The notes beneath the pieces are model-generated. The model was given only the letters and a program-made list of their open reading frames with translations, did not search any database and was not told where the DNA came from. A stretch of 35,313 bases of DNA from JAVBNN01 sp031551525 (GTDB lineage: Bacteria; Bacillota; Negativicutes; Acidaminococcales; JAISLQ01), in assembly GCA_031551525.1 (NCBI GenBank), contig JAVBNN010000036.1, positions 1 to 35,313 on the forward strand, given 5' to 3'. How positions within the stretch are numbered: position 1 is the stretch's first letter; each line of letters begins with the position of its first letter. The position numbers and the translations under genes were made by a program. Positions 30,641 through 35,313 of this stretch are shown here, piece after piece.

Positions 30641-32203
30641 TTATAACGGTATATTGCTGTGTTTTTTGTAAGGCAGTTTGGCAGATTTGTTTTTACATGC
30701 TTCTAGCGCGCGTATGATTTCAACGCGCGTGTTTTGCGGTTCTATTATCCTGTCGGCATAGCCTCTTTTAGCTGCGGCAAATGGCGTAGAGAACATTTTA
30801 CGGTATTCTTCTATCTTTTCTCTCCGTGTTTCCATGGGATTATTGGAAGCGGCTATCTCTTTGGCGAAAACGACATTTGCCGCGCCTTCAGCGCCCATTA
30901 CGGCGATCTCCGCGGTCGGCCAGAGCAACAGCTGATCCGCGCGCAGTTCTTTGCTGCACATGGCATTTTGCGCTCCGCCGTAAGCTTTTCTCAATACAAT
31001 TGTTATTTTTGGTACGGTAGCTTCCGAGTAAGCGTAAAGCATTTTGGCACCGTGGCGGATGATGCCGCCAAATTCCTGCGCCATACCGGGCAAAAAGCCG
31101 GGCACATCCACCAGGGAAACTATGGGAATCTCGAACGCGTCGCAAAAACGGATGAAACGGGCAGCCTTATCCGCTGCGTTGATATCGATACACCCGGCCA
31201 TGTTGTTGGGTTGGTTGGCGACTATACCTACACTCTGTCCATCCATACGGCCAAAACCTATAATGATATTTTTGGCAAAAAGAGGCTGTATTTCCAGGAA
31301 CTTACCGTTGTCGACTATAGCGCTTATGACATTGCCCATGTCATAACTCTGATTGGGTTCGGTGGGAACGATATCGAGGAGTTCATCCACTACCCGCTCG
31401 ACTGGATCATCGTTTTTCAAGAGAGGCGGTTTTTCCCTGTTATTTATCGGCATATAAGAAAGCAGTTCTCTTATAAGTGCGAAGTAAGACATTTCATCGG
31501 GCACCATAAAGTGCGCTACACCGCTTTTGCAGCTTTGCGAATACGCTCCGCCCAACTCTTCGTTGCTAACTATTTCATTAAGGGCAGATTTACATACTTT
31601 GGGCCCTGTTACGAACATGTAGCTGAGTTTGTCGACCATGATAATAAAATCGTTCAACGCCGGAGAGTAAACCGCCCCGCCCGCACACGGCCCCGTAATG
31701 ACCGCTATTTGCGGCACCACGCCGGACATTATGGAATTGCGGTAAAAAATCTCTCCATAACCATGTTTGGCGTCCACACCTTCCTGGATGCGCCCGCCGC
31801 CTGAATCATGCAATGCGATGATGGGCGCGCCTTTTTCCAAGGCCATATCCAATACTTTACAAATCTTTTTCGCATGCATTTCACCCAATGAACCGCCAAA
31901 AACCGTAAAGTCATCGGCATAGATGTAAACGATCTTGCCGTCTATTTTTCCATAGCCGGTTATTACGCCATCGCCTATGCCGTGTTTGTCCGGCATATCA
32001 AAGTTAGTGCACCTGTGTTCCACAAATTTATCCAGTTCGACAAAAGTTCCTTTGTCAAATAGTGTGTCGATACGTTCGCGCGCAGTCAGTTTTCCATCTT
32101 CATGCTGCTTTTGGATTTTTTTGGCCCCGCCGCCTAATTCTGCCCGTTTGTCGCTGTCTTTAAACTCGGCAACAACCTCTCTCATACTTCCCAAATCAAG
32201 CAC
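30641..32203 (-). CDS. biotin-dependent acyl-CoA carboxyltransferase / decarboxylase alpha subunit
   Basis: The 520-residue protein matches the carboxyltransferase family of methylmalonyl-CoA decarboxylase alpha (MmdA) and propionyl-CoA carboxylase beta: AELGGGAKKIQKQHEDGKLTAR at the N terminus, HDSGGGRIQEGV (acyl-CoA site), GPCAGGAVYSPALNDF and the second-half VDVPGFLPGMAQE. These enzymes transfer CO2 between acyl-CoA and carboxybiotin. The sodium-pump beta subunit, biotin carrier and delta subunit are absent here, so they must be elsewhere. The start is unclear: GTG at 32203, TTG at 32194 (best spaced from GGGGGG) or ATG at 32185. It is the first gene behind the sigma-54 promoter. Confidence 0.87.
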   Translation of the reverse strand: MLDLGSMREVVAEFKDSDKRAELGGGAKKIQKQHEDGKLTARERIDTLFDKGTFVELDKFVEHRCTNFDMPDKHGIGDGVITGYGKIDGKIVYIYADDFTVFGGSLGEMHAKKICKVLDMALEKGAPIIALHDSGGGRIQEGVDAKHGYGEIFYRNSIMSGVVPQIAVITGPCAGGAVYSPALNDFIIMVDKLSYMFVTGPKVCKSALNEIVSNEELGGAYSQSCKSGVAHFMVPDEMSYFALIRELLSYMPINNREKPPLLKNDDPVERVVDELLDIVPTEPNQSYDMGNVISAIVDNGKFLEIQPLFAKNIIIGFGRMDGQSVGIVANQPNNMAGCIDINAADKAARFIRFCDAFEIPIVSLVDVPGFLPGMAQEFGGIIRHGAKMLYAYSEATVPKITIVLRKAYGGAQNAMCSKELRADQLLLWPTAEIAVMGAEGAANVVFAKEIAASNNPMETRREKIEEYRKMFSTPFAAAKRGYADRIIEPQNTRVEIIRALEACKNKSAKLPYKKHSNIPL

Positions 32204-32268
32204 CCCCCGTTATCTCCGTATTTGTTGTCTAAAAAACAATAAAAAGATCTTTTGTATAAAACTTAAAA

Positions 32269-32283
32269 GCAAATATTATGCCA
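32269..32283 (-). promoter_or_regulatory. sigma-54 (-24/-12) promoter of the decarboxylase operon
   Basis: Minus strand TGGCAT-N5-TTGC with exact spacing (TGGCAT 32278-32283, TTGC 32269-32272), 66 bases before the GTG. It is the same form as the promoter at 25372. Confidence 0.85.
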
Positions 32284-32344
32284 AATGTATTTTTGCAGAA
32301 AAAAACACCTGTTTTATTGTATTTTCAATTTAGTGAAAAAGTAT

Positions 32345-32377
32345 TTAGGTCAAAAATTAGCCGGTTTTTGGCCAAAA
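32345..32377 (-). promoter_or_regulatory. putative enhancer boxes of the decarboxylase operon
   Basis: The core ATTTTTGACC lies on the minus strand at 32348-32357, about 65 bases upstream of the -24 element. A 12-bp palindrome TTTTGGCCAAAA lies at 32366-32377. Both resemble the arms at 27983/28020 and the boxes at 25211/25297. Confidence 0.6.
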
Positions 32378-32596
32378 TACGGTCTAATATTTGCCTAATT
32401 GATTTTAAAGTTAAATAAACCACGGCAACTTGTTCATGAAGTCAATCCAATCAACCCATCAGTTAAAAATTGCCGGTTTGACGCAGGTTAAACGCGGGCG
32501 GCTTGTACGGTTTAGCAAACAGTTTCGCATAATATTGAGTTAAACCCTACAGGCAAAATTGCTCACAGGCGCCCACCGTGAGTAGCCACAATAAAT
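32378..32596. other. intergenic region without a recognised feature
   Basis: This 219-base stretch between the enhancer boxes and the next terminator has short inverted repeats (for example CTCAC/GTGAG near 32563-32583) but no convincing gene, promoter or known RNA that I can identify. Confidence 0.5.
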
Positions 32597-32623
32597 AACC
32601 CCTGGCTTAAAAAGCCAGGGGTT
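32597..32623. terminator. intrinsic terminator after the Gdt1-type gene
   Basis: A 12-bp perfect stem (32597-32608 and 32612-32623) with a 3-base loop lies 28 bases past the stop of the minus-strand gene. Confidence 0.8.
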
Positions 32624-32651
32624 TGGGTTAGTTGTTATACATTAAATAAAT

Positions 32652-33332
32652 TCAGACCACTTCTTCCTTAGCAAACGTACTCATTACTTTGGTTAAAAGC
32701 GGTTTGCCTATAAGATACCCGGCTAAAAACACTGTGCTGGTAAAAAAGACCGCCGGCAGCCATTTATCAGTGTGTTCCGGCAAGGCTTCATAAAATCCGG
32801 CCAGGCCAAGCACAATGAAAATAGATGCGGAAACTGCCTGTATAAGCGTTTCCGGTATTTTTTTGCCCATGGCCCGCCCGATCAGGATACCGGCCGCGTC
32901 AGCCAGAGTCATGCCAAGAGTAGTGCCCAGCCATACAGCCTGCATGTTTTGATATTCGGCCGCCAGAGCCAGTGTGGCCAGTTGTGTCTTGTCGCCCATC
33001 TCCGACAGGAAAAAGGCTACCGCCACAGTCAAAAACGGCGAACGGTTAGATGCGGTCTTTTCCTCTTGCGCTTCTTCTCCCTTTAAAGTCCACAGGCCAA
33101 AACAGATAAAAGATAGCGAACATACAAGGCTGATGGCCTCCATCGGCAAACCGTGGGTCAAATATGTACCCAGCCAGACTACCGCCAGATGATTTAAAAG
33201 TGTGGCAAAAAATACTCCCCCCAGTACTGTGTGCCAGGAATAACGCGTCGCGAAAGCCAGTGCCAATAACATGGACTTGTCACCCATTTCCGCGGCAAAA
33301 ATAAGCGCAAACGACATCAGAAAAGCTGTCAT
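32652..33332 (-). CDS. Gdt1/TMEM165 (UPF0016) family cation exporter
   Basis: The ATG at 33332 (226 residues) has GGGGGG 7 bases upstream; a second ATG five codons earlier overlaps that site. The protein is a duplicated three-span repeat with the signature EMGDK in each half (AAEMGDKSMLL and SEMGDKTQLA). Family members export Mn2+ or Ca2+ in exchange for protons. A Mn-sensing yybP-ykoY leader precedes it, which points to manganese efflux. The halves are joined by a charged loop (EEAQEEKTASNR). Confidence 0.9.
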   Translation of the reverse strand: MTAFLMSFALIFAAEMGDKSMLLALAFATRYSWHTVLGGVFFATLLNHLAVVWLGTYLTHGLPMEAISLVCSLSFICFGLWTLKGEEAQEEKTASNRSPFLTVAVAFFLSEMGDKTQLATLALAAEYQNMQAVWLGTTLGMTLADAAGILIGRAMGKKIPETLIQAVSASIFIVLGLAGFYEALPEHTDKWLPAVFFTSTVFLAGYLIGKPLLTKVMSTFAKEEVV

Positions 33333-33363
33333 GAACAATCCCCCCATTTTTGTTTTTGCTATA

Positions 33364-33485
33364 TAAAAAACGAGACTCCCGGCGCATAAAGCGCCAAAAG
33401 TCTCGCCAATTGATTTTCATCAATAAACACAGCCAGGCCGGAGCCAGTATGTTGACTGTATTTCTTGGACTACTCCCTTTTGGAA
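33364..33485 (-). promoter_or_regulatory. yybP-ykoY (manganese) riboswitch
   Basis: The minus-strand leader has the conserved landmarks: AAAGGGAGTAGTCC (33467-33480), a central CATACTGGC region and GGCGAGACTTTTGG (near 33394-33407). The 3' part can instead form a long terminator, CGAGACT...AGTCTCG (33371-33405), followed by six T. Mn2+ binding to the aptamer should favour readthrough into the exporter gene. Confidence 0.88.
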
Positions 33486-33505
33486 GGCGTTGTTAAATTC
33501 TTTTC

Positions 33506-33534
33506 AATATAACATCACCTAAAATATCTGTCAA
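33506..33534 (-). promoter_or_regulatory. sigma-A promoter of the riboswitch-controlled gene
   Basis: Minus strand TTGACA (33529-33534), 17-base spacer, TATATT (33506-33511). Confidence 0.85.
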
Positions 33535-33576
33535 TCAAATTTTTTATCTTTTATAGAAGGCTTCAAGCATGTTATA

Positions 33577-34170
33577 TTAGGGTAAAGAAAATGGATCGTT
33601 TTCCCGGTCGCTGTTCCAGATATACTCCGCGCCAAGCGCGGACTCTTCGGCCACTTCCCGGCCACAGCGGTCGGCGGCAAATCCGAGCGCCATATCCATA
33701 CCCGCCGATACGCCCGACGAGGTATAAATATTGCCGTCCACTACCCAGCGCGCCCGGCGCTGCCAGGCAACGCTTTTATCCAGTGAAGACACCCATTCAA
33801 AAGCGCGTTTATTGCTGGTCGCACGGCGTCCCGCCAAGAGGCCCGTCTGCGCCAAAAGGGCGCTGCCCGTGCACACACACAAGATATATTCGGCTTTGGC
33901 GGCTATTTCTTTAAGTTTGCGAAGAAAATTTTCATCGCCAGCCAGTGTCCGCGTTCCCATGCCTCCGGGAATGAGCAGACTATATTTCCCCGTCATTTGG
34001 GAAAAAGGCAGTGTCGCCACTTTGACGCCCTGTGTACTGGCCACCTGTCCGCCCGCTTCTGAATAAAACCCCAGAGCGAACTGGTCGGACAACCGGCCCA
34101 AGAGCTCGACCGGGCCAAAGGCATCAAGTGTTTCAAAACCATCGAACAAGACTACATTTATCCTATGCAT
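33577..34170 (-). CDS. DJ-1/PfpI superfamily protein
   Basis: The ATG at 34170 (197 residues) has GGGGGTG upstream. A much longer open frame to 34629 runs antisense through the pirin gene and is rejected. The fold shows the nucleophile elbow CVCTGSALLA, with C100 as the likely catalytic Cys, and an early INVVLFDGFETLDAFGP strand-helix pair typical of the PfpI_2/isonitrile-hydratase-like branch. Family roles include protein deglycation, hydratase and regulatory functions, so the substrate is open. It is divergent from pirin over a 63-base shared promoter region. Confidence 0.85.
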   Translation of the reverse strand: MHRINVVLFDGFETLDAFGPVELLGRLSDQFALGFYSEAGGQVASTQGVKVATLPFSQMTGKYSLLIPGGMGTRTLAGDENFLRKLKEIAAKAEYILCVCTGSALLAQTGLLAGRRATSNKRAFEWVSSLDKSVAWQRRARWVVDGNIYTSSGVSAGMDMALGFAADRCGREVAEESALGAEYIWNSDRENDPFSLP

Positions 34171-34233
34171 CTGGAGCACCCCCTTTATAACAGCTCTTAT
34201 TATACCATCTTTAAAACTTAAGGAGGGATTACC

Positions 34234-35067
34234 GTGCGCAAAGTAATAAAAACCCTTAAGGGCCTCGAAAAGGTCGACGGCGCTGGCGTCAAGGTAAACA
34301 GGGTGTTCGCCAGGCCGCATGTCAAAGACTTTGACCCTTTTTTGTTCCTCGATGCTTTTGACACCGACAACCCAGCAGATTATATAGCAGGCTTCCCCTG
34401 GCATCCACACCGCGGCATAGAAACTGTCACCTATCTTGTTCATGGTAATATTGAGCACCAAGACAGCATCGGCAACCATGGAAACATCACCGATGGCGGC
34501 TGCCAGTGGATGACTGCCGGCAACGGCATATTGCATCAGGAAATGCCCCGCCCCGTGCCGCGTATGCTTGGCATACAACTGTGGGTCAACCTGCCGCAAA
34601 AAGACAAAATGGCCCCACCAGCTTACCATGACCTGCCGGTCGCCAAAATACCTGTCATCGACGAAGAGGCCGGGCGTATAAAAGTTATTGCCGGCCGTTA
34701 TAAAAACGCTACCGGCCCCACCCAGGGCGATTATGTAAAAGTGCTTTTAATGGACGTAAAGCTAAAGGCAAACGCCACCTGGAAGCTAAATACTGATAAA
34801 AATGCCGCGCTTTTTATATATGCACTCGCGGGCGCGGGCTGGTTTTCTCCGGAACATGACCGGCATATCGATGCAAAAACAGCAGTATTGTTCGGCGCAG
34901 GCACAGAATTGTTTGCCCAATCCGGCGATGACGGGCTGCATTTTATCCTGGCCGCCGCACAGCCGCTTCACGAACAAGTCGCCTGGCGCGGTTCCATCGT
35001 GATGAATACACCGGCTGAACTGGATGTGGCCTACCGCGAACTCAACAATGGAACGTTCATAAAATAG
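34234..35067 (+). CDS. pirin family protein
   Basis: The start is GTG with AAGGAGGG 6 bases upstream, giving 277 residues, the normal pirin length. The N-terminal cupin has the metal ligands in FPWHPHRGIETVTY and ILHQEMP (three His and one Glu). The C-terminal half is a second, metal-free cupin. Pirins bind iron; some bacterial members have quercetinase-like dioxygenase activity and others modulate metabolic enzymes. The divergent DJ-1/PfpI neighbour suggests a shared stress or detoxification response. An insertion sequence lies 24 bases past its stop. Confidence 0.9.
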   Translation: MRKVIKTLKGLEKVDGAGVKVNRVFARPHVKDFDPFLFLDAFDTDNPADYIAGFPWHPHRGIETVTYLVHGNIEHQDSIGNHGNITDGGCQWMTAGNGILHQEMPRPVPRMLGIQLWVNLPQKDKMAPPAYHDLPVAKIPVIDEEAGRIKVIAGRYKNATGPTQGDYVKVLLMDVKLKANATWKLNTDKNAALFIYALAGAGWFSPEHDRHIDAKTAVLFGAGTELFAQSGDDGLHFILAAAQPLHEQVAWRGSIVMNTPAELDVAYRELNNGTFIK

Positions 35068-35090
35068 CAATTTTAAAAAGCCGGCAAAAT

Positions 35091-35313
35091 TGAACTGCAC
35101 CCCAAAAGTTAGACAGTGTGATACACTGAAAACTGGAAAGGGTATAATAAACTGGACATGAAGTTAAGCGCGAAAGTAGTCCAGTTTAATGAAAAGAGCC
35201 ATATATGCCAACCAATTCAAACTGGCAGCAGTAAAAATGGCGGGAAAAGCTGGTGCTTGTGTAAAAACTGTAGCGTCGGAACTTAGCAGCAGCATGAGTA
35301 GCCTGCGCCGTTG
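35091..35313 (+). mobile_element. left end of an IS3-family element, cut by window edge
   Basis: TGAACTGCACCCCAAAAG at 35091 followed by TTAGACA is the terminal-repeat type seen in many IS3-group elements. A promoter-like GTATAATAA and the start of orfA follow. The right end, and therefore target duplication and intactness, lie outside the window. Confidence 0.75.
35189..35313 (+). CDS. IS3-family transposase OrfA, N-terminal part (partial)
   Basis: The frame from ATG 35189 reads MKRAIYANQFKLAAVKMAGK, then GACVKTVASELSSSMSSLRR, the helix-turn-helix start of IS3-family OrfA (HTH_Tnp_1 type). It is open to the window edge. OrfA binds the terminal repeats and normally joins OrfB by frameshifting to make the transposase. 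An ATG 33 bases upstream, in another frame, gives only a short unrelated peptide. Confidence 0.75.
   Translation, partial: MKRAIYANQFKLAAVKMAGKAGACVKTVASELSSSMSSLRR

Noticed and set aside
34171..34629. N-terminal extension of the DJ-1/PfpI gene into the pirin gene
   Set aside because: No homology to the family N terminus; the ATG at 34170 has a ribosome site and begins the conserved fold.

Overview
The window reads as a chromosomal segment of an anaerobic, low-to-mid GC Firmicute, most likely of the class Negativicutes. The basis is the PyrR-attenuated pyr operon, a T-box leader, a yybP-ykoY leader, strong AGGAGG ribosome sites, sigma-54 control of catabolic genes, and anaerobic C4-dicarboxylate/decarboxylase genes. 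The placement is an inference from gene content; no rRNA or marker phylogeny is available here.

Region 1 (about 145-10050, minus strand) is a complete de novo UMP operon: pyrB-pyrC-carA-carB-pyrK-pyrD-pyrF-pyrE. It has a good sigma-A promoter, a PyrR-type anti-antiterminator and intrinsic terminator in the leader, and a closing bidirectional terminator. Most genes overlap or nearly touch. carB is interrupted by one in-frame TAG exactly at a domain boundary. Region 2 (10059-15628) holds a small zinc-ribbon protein, an unrecognised small protein behind an odd hairpin-separated ribosome site, a SIMPL protein, CorA, a DtxR/MntR-type regulator and a CPA2 cation:proton antiporter.

Region 3 (15637-18760) is a T-box-controlled pair: a LarA-type 2-hydroxyacid racemase homologue and a sodium:solute symporter. 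The specifier loop reads as phenylalanine, which suggests racemisation and uptake of an aromatic hydroxyacid such as phenyllactate. Region 4 (18789-21605) has an L,D-transpeptidase followed by a patchwork of mobile-region debris: the 3' half of a tRNA-Val, a decayed HicAB pair, an apparently intact Phd-Doc module, and an intact tRNA-Val(GAC) in inverted orientation to the fragment. Region 5 (21690-24987) holds an unusual XRE-HTH/dCMP-deaminase fusion, an acyl-CoA dehydrogenase, a PaaI-type thioesterase and a 3D-domain cell wall protein.

Region 6 (25200-32400) looks like a sigma-54 regulon. A PAS/AAA+ enhancer-binding protein lies beside an operon encoding a carboxyltransferase/decarboxylase alpha subunit, a CaiB-type CoA-transferase and a DcuC-type carrier. 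Two near-perfect -24/-12 promoters are present. One drives that operon. The other drives a 38-residue single-span membrane peptide that I do not recognise. Related TTTTTGRCC boxes lie at matching distances upstream of both promoters, and two more flank the likely promoter of the regulator gene. Together these suggest uptake, CoA activation and decarboxylation of a dicarboxylate, with a small membrane protein as an undescribed member.

Region 7 (32597-35313) holds a Gdt1/TMEM165-type cation exporter behind a yybP-ykoY manganese riboswitch, a divergent DJ-1/PfpI and pirin pair, and the left end of an IS3-family element cut by the window edge.
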